A stretch of 50,353 nucleotides of DNA from positions 1 through 50,353 of the forward strand of contig CALZOZ010000007.1 in NCBI GenBank assembly GCA_945828095.1, given 5' to 3'. How positions within the stretch are numbered: the first letter of the stretch is position 1; each line of letters begins with the position of its first letter. The DNA comes from an uncultured Clostridia bacterium. GTDB lineage: Bacteria; Bacillota; Clostridia; Peptostreptococcales; Anaerovoracaceae. Both the position numbers and the translations under genes were made by a program. This document shows positions 22,799 to 32,591 of the stretch, one piece after another. Below the pieces are notes generated by a model that ran no database searches, was not told where the DNA came from, and saw only the letters and a program-made list of their open reading frames with translations.

Positions 22799-24535
22799 AT
22801 GATCAGAGTAGAAAATCTTTCCTACGGTTTTCCTGCAAAAGATTTATATAACGATATTTCATTTAACCTGGAGACGGGACAGCACTGCGCTCTCATCGGA
22901 AGCAACGGCACAGGCAAATCCACCCTGGTTGACATGCTGATACATCCTGATAAGTATCTTTATGACGGAAAGATTATCAGAGACGAAAACTGCAGAATCG
23001 GGTATGCCAGCCAGTTTAGCGTGAGAGATAAATCCCGGGAATGTACTGTTTTTGAGTTTCTAAGCGAAAGATTCCTGGCAAACCAGAAAGAGATTGCCGC
23101 AGTCTGTGAGGAAATGGCAGTGGCTGAGGATGTGGAAGCCCTCTTCGAAAGGTATCAGGAACTTTTAGATATAAATGAAGCCATGGATGGTGACAATTAT
23201 GAGAGCAACATCCGTAAGCAGCTTGGTGTGGCGCAGATGAGCGATTTAGAGGAAACCATGCTGTCACAGATCAGTGGCGGCGAATACAAGCTGCTGCAGA
23301 TCATGAGGGAAATGCTGCTGTCTCCGAACCTTCTTGTTCTGGACGAGCCGGATGTGTTCCTGGATTTTGCCAACTTAAACAGCCTCTGCCAGCTGATTAA
23401 CCAGTACAAAGGCACTTTGCTGGTGGTTACTCATAACAGATATCTGCTTAATCATTGCTTCAACAAGATTCTTCATCTGGAAAACGGCGATATCCAGGAG
23501 TTTGATGGAAATTATACCGAATACGGGTGCTCAATTTTCAGGGAAAAATTAAAGCTGAGAATTCAGAATATAGAAGAGCAGGAAGAAATCGCCCGCACCG
23601 AAAGGATGGTGGAAATTCTTCGCAAAAGAGCTTCAGATATGGTGAACCCTGAGATAGGAAAGGCGGTAAATGCCAAGCAGTCACAGCTTGACCGTCTGCT
23701 GGCAAGGCAGATAAAGGCACCCTTTATTGAAGTGCGGGAGCCTGAGATTGTACTGCCCGATGTCAGCGTTGAGCCGGAAGGAACCGTATTAAAAATCACC
23801 GATTATCAGGTGGAATTTGATAAGGATCTTTTGCAGAACGTAAATTTCGAGCTCCATGCCGGAGAAAAGGTGGCCATAGTCGGTGCCAACGGAACGGGCA
23901 AGACCACTCTGATTCGCGATATTCTCAAGAATGACAATCCTTCAATTCATATAGATGAAAACATCCGCTATGCTTGTCTGTCACAGCTACAGGGTGAGTC
24001 TGTGGATGAAGACAAAACCGTATATCAGGTTATGCAAGACCACGGATTCGGCTCAAAGGGAAGCATTAAAGAGTATCTTGCAAAGTACTGTCTGGAGGCG
24101 GATGTGGTAGATCAGGAGGTGGGACAGCTTTCCGGCGGCGAACAGAACCTGCTTCAGCTTGCCATGATTGCGGAATCAGGGGCAGAGCTGCTTATCCTTG
24201 ACGAACCTACAAGTCATCTGGATATATATGGCCAGACTGCTCTGGAAAATGCAGTTGCTGACTACAAAGGCACTATACTTATGGTCAGCCACGACTTTTA
24301 TCTGGTGGCCAACTGTGCAGATTATGTCCTTCTGGTGGAGGACAACACAGTAAGGCGCATGCGCACCAGAAACTTCCGCAGAATGGTTTATGACAAATAT
24401 TTTGATAGTAAATACCTTGAAACAGACAGGAGAAGACAGGAGCTGGAGGCACTTATCACGGCGGCATTCAAGGGAGATGATTTTGCTGCTGTAGAAAAAT
24501 TGTGCTCGGATTTAGAAACTATAGATAGATTTTAG
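22799..24535 (+). CDS. ABC-F family ATPase
   Basis: This is a 578 aa soluble protein with two ABC cassettes and no membrane segments. Walker A motifs are GSNGTGKST (about residue 38) and GANGTGKTT (about 364). Signatures are ISGGEYKLLQI and LSGGEQNLLQL. The second Walker B is LLILDEPTSHLD. In the first it is LLVLDEPDVFLDF, so the usual T-N/S-H is D-V-F. A charged linker (about 240-305) separates the cassettes, as in ABC-F proteins that act on the ribosome or protect it from antibiotics. It probably forms an operon with the U32 gene. It cannot be assigned to a specific resistance class. Confidence 0.87.
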   Translation: MIRVENLSYGFPAKDLYNDISFNLETGQHCALIGSNGTGKSTLVDMLIHPDKYLYDGKIIRDENCRIGYASQFSVRDKSRECTVFEFLSERFLANQKEIAAVCEEMAVAEDVEALFERYQELLDINEAMDGDNYESNIRKQLGVAQMSDLEETMLSQISGGEYKLLQIMREMLLSPNLLVLDEPDVFLDFANLNSLCQLINQYKGTLLVVTHNRYLLNHCFNKILHLENGDIQEFDGNYTEYGCSIFREKLKLRIQNIEEQEEIARTERMVEILRKRASDMVNPEIGKAVNAKQSQLDRLLARQIKAPFIEVREPEIVLPDVSVEPEGTVLKITDYQVEFDKDLLQNVNFELHAGEKVAIVGANGTGKTTLIRDILKNDNPSIHIDENIRYACLSQLQGESVDEDKTVYQVMQDHGFGSKGSIKEYLAKYCLEADVVDQEVGQLSGGEQNLLQLAMIAESGAELLILDEPTSHLDIYGQTALENAVADYKGTILMVSHDFYLVANCADYVLLVEDNTVRRMRTRNFRRMVYDKYFDSKYLETDRRRQELEALITAAFKGDDFAAVEKLCSDLETIDRF

Positions 24536-24552
24536 ATAAACGGCCATAACTA

Positions 24553-24603
24553 TGCAACGAAAATGCAACGAAAAAATTTACGTTGCATTTTTGCGTATAT
24601 AAT
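24553..24603 (+). promoter_or_regulatory. Promoter with TGCAACG repeats before the AlbA_2 gene
   Basis: TGCAACG occurs at 24553 and 24564 (11 bases apart) and inverted as CGTTGCA at 24581. The last two form an 11-bp perfect inverted repeat with TTTT after it, so it may also terminate the ABC-F transcript. TATAAT at 24598-24603 follows. The placement suggests autoregulation by the downstream winged-helix protein. Confidence 0.55.
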
Positions 24604-24641
24604 GATACAATAATGTCAAAATAGACGATGGGGGTGTTTCA

Positions 24642-25892
24642 ATGAAAGAAAACAAACATTTAGAATTTAAATTGGAGATTACAAACACATTTTTAAAAAC
24701 TGTCAGTGCCTTTGCGAATTTTGGCGATGGGCAAATATGGTTTGGAGTAGATGATAATGGTGAAGTAAATGGGATTAACAATCCGGAGAAAGCATGCCTG
24801 GATATAGAAAACAGAATAAATGACAGCATATCTCCGAGACCTGATTTTGAATTAAGCGTAGATTATAATAACAATATAGTCAAACTGATGGTAAGAGAGG
24901 GACCATACAAGCCGTATCTATACAAAGGCAAGGCATATAGACGGAGCGATACAGCTTCAATAGAGGTTGATCAGTTAGAATTAAGAAGACTTGTGCTGGA
25001 TGGAAGTCATTTGTATTTCGAGGAACTGCCTTGCGGGAAAGACTGCCTGTATTTTGATACACTGAGAAAGAAAATGAAAGAAAAGATGGGCGTAAAAGAG
25101 CTCTCTGAAGATGTTTTACGCACTTTAGGATTTTTCACGGAAGATAGGGAATATAATAATGCGGCTGCAATATTTGCCGACACAAACAATTTTTACGGTA
25201 CAGATATCGCACGTTTTGGCAGTTCTATAAATGAAATTATGGATAGAGAAACTGTTAAGGGGGAGTCCGTCCTGAAACAGTATGATAAAGCAGTTGAACT
25301 CTTTAAAAGATATTATCAATACGAGGAAATATCAGAAATAGAGAGGAAAAAAGTGGAACTAGTTCCGGAAGCTGCTTTTCGTGAAGCTGTCGCAAACGCA
25401 CTGGTTCACAGGGATTGGGATATCAATTCCAATGTGAGAATTGCAATGTTCAAAGATAAAATTGAGATAAAATCACCGGGCAGCCTGCCAAAGGGAATAA
25501 CTGAGGAGGAGTATATTAATGGAGATATTTCATGCCTTAGAAACCCGATAATAGGCAATGTTTTCTTCAGGATGCATTATATAGAAATGTTTGGTACTGG
25601 TATTAAACGTATATTAGAATCATATAAAGATGCAAAAATTAAACCTCAATTTAACATTACAGATAATGTAATTGGCGTAATATTACCTGTATTGGAAGAA
25701 ACATATAGAGTCACAGAAGATGAAGCAAAAATAATTGAAGCGTTAAAAGATGGATCGCAGCTAGCCAGCAGCCAGTTATCGAGAAAGACCGGATTCAGCA
25801 AGGCGAAGACCATTCGCTTGTTGAATACTCTGATAGAAAAGAAGTACGTAAAGAGTTTAGGCAGCGGCAGAGGCACAAAATATTCTGTATAG
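24642..25892 (+). CDS. AlbA_2 (Schlafen-like) / HATPase_c_4 / winged-helix regulator
   Basis: This is a 416 aa cytoplasmic protein. Residues 4-110 are an AlbA_2 domain (LEFKLEITNTFLKTVSAFANFGDGQIWFGVDDNGEVNGI). Residues about 245-335 are the C-terminal HATPase_c_4-type region (EAAFREAVANALVHRDW, then PGSLPKGIT, then FFRMHYIEMFGTGIKRI). The last 70 residues are a winged helix (GSQLASSQLSRKTGFSKAKTIRLLNTLIEK). This is a common putative transcriptional regulator layout. The usual E-x-K-x(8-10) motif of the AlbA_2 domain is present in a shortened form. Its own promoter region carries TGCAACG repeats. Confidence 0.85.
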   Translation: MKENKHLEFKLEITNTFLKTVSAFANFGDGQIWFGVDDNGEVNGINNPEKACLDIENRINDSISPRPDFELSVDYNNNIVKLMVREGPYKPYLYKGKAYRRSDTASIEVDQLELRRLVLDGSHLYFEELPCGKDCLYFDTLRKKMKEKMGVKELSEDVLRTLGFFTEDREYNNAAAIFADTNNFYGTDIARFGSSINEIMDRETVKGESVLKQYDKAVELFKRYYQYEEISEIERKKVELVPEAAFREAVANALVHRDWDINSNVRIAMFKDKIEIKSPGSLPKGITEEEYINGDISCLRNPIIGNVFFRMHYIEMFGTGIKRILESYKDAKIKPQFNITDNVIGVILPVLEETYRVTEDEAKIIEALKDGSQLASSQLSRKTGFSKAKTIRLLNTLIEKKYVKSLGSGRGTKYSV

Positions 25893-25920
25893 TCGATTTT
25901 GCTTAGAAAGGAAATAAAAA

Positions 25921-27276
25921 ATGGGAAACTTTGAAATAAGCAGGGAACAATTGTCACCATCAGATCAGCTTCTTCGGGAACTGATTCGTTTTGATACCAC
26001 GGTGGACGAGAGCCCTGAGAAACCTGCCATCGATTACATCAGAACATTGCTGGAAAAGGAAGGCATTGAAACGAAAACTTTCTTCAGGACTGAGGAACGC
26101 CCTAATCTGATGGCAACTATTAAAAGTGAAAATGCCCAGTTACCGCCGCTTCTGATGTACGGCCATATCGACGTAGTGCCTGTAGAGGGACAGAAATGGT
26201 CGCAGGAACCTTTCGGCGCGGCTGTAAGTGACGGATATATCTGGGGAAGAGGAGCCTTGGACATGAAGGGCGAACTGGCTATGTTTATTACCACCATGAT
26301 ACAGATAAAGAGGGATAAAATAAGCCTGCCTTTTGATCTGAAGCTTCTTGTGGTCAGCGACGAGGAAGGAACCGGCAACTGGGGTATGGCCTATCTGGTA
26401 AAGGAGCATCCGGAAATCTTTAAAGGCATAAAATATGCTCTGGGAGAAATAGGTGGTTTTTCAATGCGCTTGTCAGGAAAGAAACTGTATCCTGTTATGA
26501 TTGCAGAAAAGCAGTTTGCACATCTGAAGATAGCGGCCACAGGAGAAGGCGGGCATGGGTCTTTTGCTCACAGCAATACGGCCATGGAAAGGCTCTGCAA
26601 GGCTGTAGAAAAACTGTCATCACAAAGTCTTCCTGTACGCATCACACCTTCTGCCAGACTGATGATTGAAGCAATCGCTGCCGCATTAGGCGGTGCGGAG
26701 GCCATAGCCCTTAAACTTCTGCTGAAACCTTCTTTGACAGACAAGATAATCGGACTTGCCGGCAAACAGCTGGGAATCTTCAAACCTATTTTACATAACA
26801 ACATAAATGTGACAATGATTGAAGGGGGAAGTGCTGTAAATGTGATTCCTTCCCGGGTAAGCTGCCATTGTGATGTCCGCCTTGTGCCGGGCTGCACAAT
26901 GGAGGATGCCATAAAAGACATAGAATCGATAATCGGTTCATCTTATGAGATAGAAGTTGTAGAGTACGACAAAGGCTCTGAAACCCTTGATATGACCTTA
27001 ACTGATGAGCTGTTTGCGGCGCTGTGCAGAAAGGATTCAGAGGCAGTGCCGGTACCTCTGGTGGTTACGGGCGTTACTGACGGACGGTTTTTATCCATTC
27101 TGGGCATACAGACCTATGGGTTCACACCTATGGATCTGCCTGCGGACCTGGAATTTACATCACTGATTCATGCTGCAGATGAAAGGATTCCTGTAGGGGC
27201 CGTGGATTTTGGAAAAGAAATTATCATAGATTTTATATGTAATGGATATGCAAAGGCATTGCAGCAGTGCAAGTAG
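25921..27276 (+). CDS. M20 family metallopeptidase
   Basis: This is a 451 aa cytoplasmic zinc hydrolase of the M20/M25/M40 (ArgE/DapE/carboxypeptidase G2) family. YGHIDVVP carries the first His and the catalytic Asp, GRGALDMKG the bridging Asp, SDEEGTGNWG the catalytic and metal Glu, and TSLIHAADERI the last His. GEGGHGSFAH marks the lid/dimerisation domain. All ligands are present. AAAGGAAA lies 7 bases before ATG 25921. It is followed 14 bases later by a YfcC-type carrier, which suggests uptake and hydrolysis of a peptide or N-acyl amino acid. The substrate is unknown. Confidence 0.88.
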   Translation: MGNFEISREQLSPSDQLLRELIRFDTTVDESPEKPAIDYIRTLLEKEGIETKTFFRTEERPNLMATIKSENAQLPPLLMYGHIDVVPVEGQKWSQEPFGAAVSDGYIWGRGALDMKGELAMFITTMIQIKRDKISLPFDLKLLVVSDEEGTGNWGMAYLVKEHPEIFKGIKYALGEIGGFSMRLSGKKLYPVMIAEKQFAHLKIAATGEGGHGSFAHSNTAMERLCKAVEKLSSQSLPVRITPSARLMIEAIAAALGGAEAIALKLLLKPSLTDKIIGLAGKQLGIFKPILHNNINVTMIEGGSAVNVIPSRVSCHCDVRLVPGCTMEDAIKDIESIIGSSYEIEVVEYDKGSETLDMTLTDELFAALCRKDSEAVPVPLVVTGVTDGRFLSILGIQTYGFTPMDLPADLEFTSLIHAADERIPVGAVDFGKEIIIDFICNGYAKALQQCK

Positions 27277-27290
27277 AGAAGGAGCGTAAG

Positions 27291-28721
27291 ATGGAAAACC
27301 AGAAAAAAGTTTTGGATGTCAACATAAAATCTTTTATCAGCTCCCTGGTGATAATGGTGGCGTTGATGATTATCGCCTATGTTATGACTCTGATAATTCC
27401 TTCGGGAATGTATGAAAGGGAAGTAATCGACGGTCAGGAGCTGATTGTGTCGGGAAGTTATGCTCGTACTGACGGCGGAATCGAGCTTTGGAGATGGATA
27501 TTGTCCCCGTTCCTGCTTTTGGGCAGCAGCATGGGATTTACAGTAATATCTATTTGTATTTTCCTCATGGTAATCGGAGGTGCATTCAGTTCTCTGGACG
27601 CCTGCGGCGTGCTCAGGTATATGTTGTCGAGAGTGTATCAAGGCTTTGCTGACAAAAAGTATGTGCTGATGATCGTATTATCCCTTTTCTTTATGCTGCT
27701 TGGTACCTTTGCAGGCTCCTTTGAAGAAGTGGTGCCTCTGGTTCCTCTGGCTGTGGCTTTGTCCTACGCAATGGGCTGGGATGCCCTTTTAGGCCTTGGA
27801 ATGAGTATACTTGCTGTATGCTGCGGATTTTCGGCCGGGGTAGGCAATCCTTTTACTGTAGGCGTGGCGCAGCAGATTGTGGGCCTGCCTATGTTCTCCG
27901 GAATGTGGTACAGAGCAATCGGATTTGTTGTATTTTTTACTGCGCTGATTGGTTTCCTTTTCATTTATGCAAAAAGAATCGAGAAGGACCCTGCCAGATC
28001 CCTGGTGTATGACCCTATAAAGGCCGAGGAATGGAAAACACTTCAGGTTGCTCTGCCTCGCGAGAAAAGGATGGATAAGGCGCTTCTAGCGTTCGGCATC
28101 TGCATCGGACTTGGAATTGCTGTAATCATTCTTTCCACCTTCATTAAAGCTTTGCAGGGTTATTTGATGATTATTGTTGCACTGGCATTTTTGCTTGCGG
28201 GAACTTCATCGGTGCTCCTTGCAGGATTCGGCCTGAAAAATTATTTGCGCCAGTTTGGAAAAGGCATACTTAATTTTATCCCGGGTGTGCTGGTTATTCT
28301 AATGGCAAGTTCCGTTCGATATACTCTTGAATATGCCAGGGTTCTGGATACGATTCTCAATGCATTTGTCGGAGTTACCGCAGATGTTTCTTCAGGAGTT
28401 GTGGTACTGCTCATTTACGCACTGGTGCTTCTGATGAATTTCTTTATTCCGTCAGCATCGGCCAAGGCATTCCTGCTGATGCCGCTAATTGCGCCTGTTG
28501 CACAGCTTTCCGGAGTATCTCTGCAGGTAGCAGTCCTGGCATTTGCATTTGGTGATGGCTTCTCCAACACATTCTACCCTACCAATCCGGTGCTTTTGAT
28601 TTCACTTGGATTGTCAGGAGTCAGCTATGGAAAATGGGCTAAATGGAGCTTGCGTTTTCAGCTGCCGATACTTGCAGTCACCTGTATAATGCTAATAATA
28701 GCCAATGGAATTAATTATTGA
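27291..28721 (+). CDS. YfcC/DcuC-type membrane carrier
   Basis: This is a 476 aa inner-membrane protein with about 12 hydrophobic segments from residue 12 onward. It belongs to the YfcC/C4-dicarboxylate anaerobic carrier group. Family features include IIPSGMYERE early, FGGAF-like MVIGGAFSSLDACGV, GTFAGSFEEVVPLVP, GFSAGVGNPFTVGVAQ and, near the end, FFIPSASAKAFLLMPLIAP and GDGFSNTFYPTNPVLL. The last two are the helical-hairpin substrate loops. ATG 27291 follows GAAGGAG; the upstream GTG 27267 overlaps the peptidase gene and lacks a site. It is co-transcribed with the M20 peptidase, so amino acids or their conjugates are more likely substrates than dicarboxylates. Confidence 0.85.
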   Translation: MENQKKVLDVNIKSFISSLVIMVALMIIAYVMTLIIPSGMYEREVIDGQELIVSGSYARTDGGIELWRWILSPFLLLGSSMGFTVISICIFLMVIGGAFSSLDACGVLRYMLSRVYQGFADKKYVLMIVLSLFFMLLGTFAGSFEEVVPLVPLAVALSYAMGWDALLGLGMSILAVCCGFSAGVGNPFTVGVAQQIVGLPMFSGMWYRAIGFVVFFTALIGFLFIYAKRIEKDPARSLVYDPIKAEEWKTLQVALPREKRMDKALLAFGICIGLGIAVIILSTFIKALQGYLMIIVALAFLLAGTSSVLLAGFGLKNYLRQFGKGILNFIPGVLVILMASSVRYTLEYARVLDTILNAFVGVTADVSSGVVVLLIYALVLLMNFFIPSASAKAFLLMPLIAPVAQLSGVSLQVAVLAFAFGDGFSNTFYPTNPVLLISLGLSGVSYGKWAKWSLRFQLPILAVTCIMLIIANGINY

Positions 28722-28755
28722 TATATGATGCTGAACATTAAAACGGAGGCATGAG

Positions 28756-29172
28756 ATGAAAGAAAAAATAAGAGAATTAGTGCTTGCTGCAGGGGCGGAT
28801 GTCTGCGGATTCGCCAATATAGACAGATTTAAAAATGCAGAGGCCGGATTCGGGCCTTTAGATATCTGGGCAGACTGCAAGACCGTTATCTGCCTGGGAG
28901 TTGCTCTGCCGAAAGGTCTGTACTGTGTGTCTCCAAGAATGGTATATACACGGTATAACGATCTGATGTGCGATATGGCTGATGATGTGGCACTGGCAAG
29001 TGCCAGAGAGATAGAAAAATTAGGAATAACTGCTGTACCGCTGCCCGGTGACGGGCCGTACGATTACTGGGATGCTGAAAAACAAAAGGGAAAGGGAATT
29101 GTGTCCGGCCCGTTTCGGCACAGAACGTTAACCCGCATAACAGGGGCAAAAAGTTTCTTTTTTTACTGTTGA
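28756..29172 (+). pseudogene. QueG-like iron-sulfur protein, truncated
   Basis: The 138 residues begin like epoxyqueuosine-reductase-related proteins (KIRELVLAAGADVCGFANIDRF, CKTVICLGVALPKGL, YTRYNDLMCDMADDVAL). They reach PYDYWDAEKQKGKGIVS, where the family continues with LKHAA..AGLG and two 4Fe-4S motifs. Instead the frame turns into PFRHRTLTRITGAKSFFFYC and stops. All cluster cysteines are missing. ACGGAGG precedes the ATG. The break is directly followed by the pckA promoter, so the 3' end was lost by deletion. Confidence 0.65.
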
Positions 29173-29196
29173 TTTTATTTTTTTTCTATATATAAT
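29169..29196 (+). promoter_or_regulatory. pckA promoter
   Basis: TTGATT (29169-29174) and TATAAT (29191-29196) are separated by 16 bases. The -35 box overlaps the end of the truncated QueG-like gene. Confidence 0.6.
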
Positions 29197-29273
29197 GGAT
29201 ATTAGATAATTTGCAGTCGTATGAAATTATGAGAGAAATGTGAGAAGAAAAAACGAAGCGAGGTAAATTTAAA

Positions 29274-30878
29274 ATGGCGGCAATTGATTTAAGCAAGTAT
29301 GGTATTACGGGAACTACAGAGATTGTGCACAATCCTTCCTATGAATATCTTTTTGAAGAAGAAACAAAAGCAGATCTGGAAGGGTTCGATAAAGGCCAGG
29401 TAAGCGAACTGGGTGCAGTAAATGTAATGACAGGTGTTTACACAGGACGTTCCCCTAAAGACAAATTTATTGTTATGGACGAGAACTCCAAAGACACTGT
29501 ATGGTGGACATCAGATGAATACAAGAACGATAACCATCCTGCAAGCATTGAGACCTGGGAAGCAGTGAAGAAGATCGCAATCGACGAATTGTGCAATAAG
29601 AAGCTCTATGTTGTAGATGCCTTCTGTGGTGCCAACAAGGATACACGCATGGCCATCAGATTCATTATGGAAGTGGCATGGCAGGCACATTTTGTAAAGA
29701 ACATGTTTATTGTTCCTTCCGACGAGGAACTGGAAAACTTTGAGCCGGATTTCATTATCTATAATGCATCCAAGGCAAAGGTGGAAAACTATAAGGAGCT
29801 TGGACTGAATTCCGAGACTGCTGTAGTATTCAATATAACAAGCCGTGAACAGGTTATAATCAATACATGGTACGGTGGCGAAATGAAGAAGGGTATGTTC
29901 TCAATGATGAACTACTATCTGCCGCTGAAGGGTATCGCTTCCATGCACTGCTCCGCCAACACAGATATGAACGGTGAAAACACCGCTATATTCTTCGGTC
30001 TTTCAGGAACAGGTAAGACTACTCTTTCCACAGACCCGAAGCGTCTTCTCATCGGTGACGACGAGCACGGCTGGGATGATAACGGTGTGTTCAACTTTGA
30101 AGGCGGATGCTATGCTAAGGTAATAAATCTGGACAAGGAATCCGAACCTGATATTTACAATGCAATCAGACGTAACGCTCTGCTTGAGAATGTTACTCTG
30201 GATGAGAACGGAAAGATTGATTTTGCAGACAAGAGTGTGACTGAGAATACACGTGTGTCATACCCGATCAGTCATATCGAAAATATTGTTCGCCCTGTAT
30301 CTTCTGCACCTGCAGCCAAGAATGTTATCTTCCTGTCTGCGGATGCCTTTGGCGTACTGCCTCCGGTATCAATTCTGACTCCGGAACAGACTCAGTACTA
30401 TTTCCTCTCCGGATTCACAGCAAAGCTGGCCGGTACAGAACGCGGAATTACAGAACCTACACCTACTTTCTCCGCTTGTTTCGGACAGGCTTTCCTGGAA
30501 CTGCATCCGACAAAATATGCGGAAGAACTGGTAAAGAAGATGGAAAAGAGCGGTGCCAAGGCTTACCTTGTCAACACCGGATGGAACGGAACAGGCAAGC
30601 GTATATCAATTAAGGATACACGTGGTATCATCGATGCAATCCTGAACGGTGATATCAACAATGCTCCTACAAAGACAATTCCTTATTTCAATCTGGAGGT
30701 ACCGACAGAGCTTACAGGCGTAGATCCGGCTATTCTGGATCCTCGCGATACATATGCTGATGTATCTCAGTGGGAAACTAAGGCTCTTGATCTTGCTGAC
30801 AGATTCATCAAGAACTTTGCAAAGTATGAAGGAAATGCTGCAGGCAAGGCTCTTGTTTCAGCCGGTCCTCAGAAGTAG
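29274..30878 (+). CDS. pckA: Phosphoenolpyruvate carboxykinase (ATP)
   Basis: This 534 aa cytosolic enzyme interconverts oxaloacetate + ATP with PEP + CO2 + ADP. In anaerobes it often runs toward oxaloacetate. [13 protein letters not shown] is the substrate-binding start, SMHCSANTD the metal-binding His region, [13 protein letters not shown] (about residues 240-252) the kinase-1a P-loop, and [12 protein letters not shown] kinase-2. [17 protein letters not shown] lies in the adenine-binding part. Length and motifs are complete. AGCGAGGTAA precedes ATG 29274. It is monocistronic, with its own promoter and a strong terminator 11 bases after the stop. Confidence 0.97.
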   Translation: MAAIDLSKYGITGTTEIVHNPSYEYLFEEETKADLEGFDKGQVSELGAVNVMTGVYTGRSPKDKFIVMDENSKDTVWWTSDEYKNDNHPASIETWEAVKKIAIDELCNKKLYVVDAFCGANKDTRMAIRFIMEVAWQAHFVKNMFIVPSDEELENFEPDFIIYNASKAKVENYKELGLNSETAVVFNITSREQVIINTWYGGEMKKGMFSMMNYYLPLKGIASMHCSANTDMNGENTAIFFGLSGTGKTTLSTDPKRLLIGDDEHGWDDNGVFNFEGGCYAKVINLDKESEPDIYNAIRRNALLENVTLDENGKIDFADKSVTENTRVSYPISHIENIVRPVSSAPAAKNVIFLSADAFGVLPPVSILTPEQTQYYFLSGFTAKLAGTERGITEPTPTFSACFGQAFLELHPTKYAEELVKKMEKSGAKAYLVNTGWNGTGKRISIKDTRGIIDAILNGDINNAPTKTIPYFNLEVPTELTGVDPAILDPRDTYADVSQWETKALDLADRFIKNFAKYEGNAAGKALVSAGPQK

Positions 30879-30888
30879 ACGATTTCAT

Positions 30889-30917
30889 GACCCTCGGAAA
30901 GTACGAGGGTCTTTTTT
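30889..30917 (+). terminator. pckA terminator
   Basis: GACCCTCG (30889-30896) pairs with CGAGGGTC (30904-30911), followed by six T. Confidence 0.9.
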
Positions 30918-30949
30918 AATGTGAATTTCTTATAATATAGAAAAATATA

Positions 30950-30978
30950 TTGAATTTTCTGAAAAATTCGTATATAAT
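30950..30978 (+). promoter_or_regulatory. Promoter of the NSS transporter gene
   Basis: TTGAAT (30950-30955) and TATAAT (30973-30978) are separated by 17 bases. The bases around the -10 box resemble those at pckA (TATATAATGGA). Confidence 0.75.
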
Positions 30979-31012
30979 GGACATACTATGTGTTTAAAGG
31001 AGAAATTATATC

Positions 31013-32341
31013 ATGGATAAGAGGAAAAATGCGAAGTTTTCCACCAAGTGGGGATTTATTCTTGCGGCGGTGGGCTCAGCAGTAGGTATGGCAAATGTGT
31101 GGGGCTTCCCTGCCAAAATGGGTTCTAACGGAGGCAGCGCTTTCCTTGTAGCATATTTGTTTTTCGTAGCTTTGTTCGGCGTTGTTGGACTGGCTGCAGA
31201 GTATGCAATCGGACGCCGCTCCAGAACAGGTACTTTGGGTTCCTATCAGGCTGCATGGGCATCACGCAGCGAAAAACTCGGAAAGGCGGGCGGGCTGCTT
31301 GGATGGCTTCCTCTGGCCGGTTCTATGTGTATTGCCATCGGTTATGCCGTAATAATCGCTTATGTACTTAAGGCATTCTGGAGTTCACTGACAGGAAGCT
31401 TGATGGAAGTGGACACCGAAGCATGGTTCGGCACTTTTTCAACAACAGAATATTCAGTAGTTCCTTTCCACATCATCGTGGTTGTGGCTACTTTGTTTAC
31501 ACTTTTCCTGGGTGCTAAGAGTATAGAAAAGACTAACAAGGTTATGATGCCGGTATTCTTTATAATTTTCGTAGTTCTGGCAATCAGAGTTGCATTCCTT
31601 CCGGGAGCCGTGGAAGGCTATAAGTTCATGTTTACTCCTGACTGGCAGGCACTGAAAGACCCGATGGTATGGATATGGGCAATGGGACAGGCTTTCTTCT
31701 CATTGTCTGTAACAGGCAGCGGAATGATTGTTTACGGTGCTTATCTAAGTGACAGTGAAGATGTGGTTCACGTTGCAGCTCGAACTGCTATCTGTGATAC
31801 TATCGCAGCATTGGTTGCTGCACTTGTTATTATCCCTGCGTGCTTCGCATACGGCCTGGACGTTGGAGCAGGACCATCCTTGCTTTTCATAACACTTCCG
31901 AGAATCCTGCAGGATATTCCGTTCGGCCAGCTGTTTGCGATTATCCTTTACACTGCTATGATTTTTGCAGGTGTAAGTTCATTGCAGAACATGTTTGAGG
32001 CTGTCGGAGAGTCACTGCTTCATAAATTCCCTAAGCTGGGACGCAATCTGGTGCTGGTGCTTCTGGGTGTGATATGCCTTGGCTTCGGCCTGCAGATGGA
32101 GCCTATATTCAACTGGGGACCTTGGATGGACATCGTTTCAATCTACATAATACCTCTGGGAGCTACAATCGGAGCATTGTCATGGTTCTGGATTATGAAG
32201 AAGGACGATTTACTTGATGAAATCAACAAGAGCGTTACAAGACTTCACGGTAATCTGTGGTACAATGCAGGAAAGTTCCTGTATGTGCCTTGTGCAGTAA
32301 TTCTGTGCTGCGTGGCACTGTTTATGAAGGTTGCTTTCTAA
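31013..32341 (+). CDS. Sodium-dependent NSS (SNF) family transporter
   Basis: This is a 442 aa inner-membrane protein with about 11-12 transmembrane helices. The start KFSTKWGFILAAVGSAVGMANVWGFPAKMGSNGGSAFLVAY is the TM1 signature, with unwound-helix Na+ and substrate ligands (G-S-A-V-G-M-A-N-V-W). The FSLSVTGSGMIVYGAYLS block is TM6. Members of this length import amino acids such as tryptophan, tyrosine or branched-chain residues with Na+. AAGGAGAAA precedes ATG 31013. The Na+ dependence fits the Na+-type V-ATPase in the same window. The exact substrate cannot be read from the sequence. Confidence 0.92.
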   Translation: MDKRKNAKFSTKWGFILAAVGSAVGMANVWGFPAKMGSNGGSAFLVAYLFFVALFGVVGLAAEYAIGRRSRTGTLGSYQAAWASRSEKLGKAGGLLGWLPLAGSMCIAIGYAVIIAYVLKAFWSSLTGSLMEVDTEAWFGTFSTTEYSVVPFHIIVVVATLFTLFLGAKSIEKTNKVMMPVFFIIFVVLAIRVAFLPGAVEGYKFMFTPDWQALKDPMVWIWAMGQAFFSLSVTGSGMIVYGAYLSDSEDVVHVAARTAICDTIAALVAALVIIPACFAYGLDVGAGPSLLFITLPRILQDIPFGQLFAIILYTAMIFAGVSSLQNMFEAVGESLLHKFPKLGRNLVLVLLGVICLGFGLQMEPIFNWGPWMDIVSIYIIPLGATIGALSWFWIMKKDDLLDEINKSVTRLHGNLWYNAGKFLYVPCAVILCCVALFMKVAF

Positions 32342-32400
32342 TATTTACAGCTGCTAAATTAGCTGCTTATTTGCTCTGTATTGCCAAAAGGTTGCCAAAA

Positions 32401-32451
32401 GTCGACCTTGATGTATTATTTTTCAATGGTTTCAGAGCTCGTAAGGTGGAC
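32401..32451. repeat. Palindromic repeat, copy 1
   Basis: GTCGACCTT at the left end and AAGGTGGAC at the right end pair across a middle containing TTTTTCAATGGTTTCAG and GCTCG. A second copy lies at 32592. Confidence 0.7.
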
Positions 32452-32506
32452 ACAATTCCTTTGGTTGTGTGCCGGAAAGAAAATTTAATTACATATTATT
32501 ACAATT

Positions 32507-32550
32507 AGTCAACCTTTTGATATGATTTAGCGTCAAAAGGTTGACTTTTT
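32507..32550. terminator. Terminator between the two palindromic repeats
   Basis: AGTCAACCTTTTGA (32507-32520) pairs perfectly over 14 bp with TCAAAAGGTTGACT (32533-32546), followed by TTTT. Its outer arm resembles the arms of the flanking repeats. Confidence 0.8.
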
Positions 32551-32591
32551 CTATCATTTTAACCTCCAGGCTTCATTATAAATACCAATGA

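Noticed and set aside
22799-24535. Specific antibiotic-resistance ABC-F (Lsa, Vga, OptrA type)
   Set aside because: Only general ABC-F features are visible; the linker cannot be matched by eye to a resistance subgroup.
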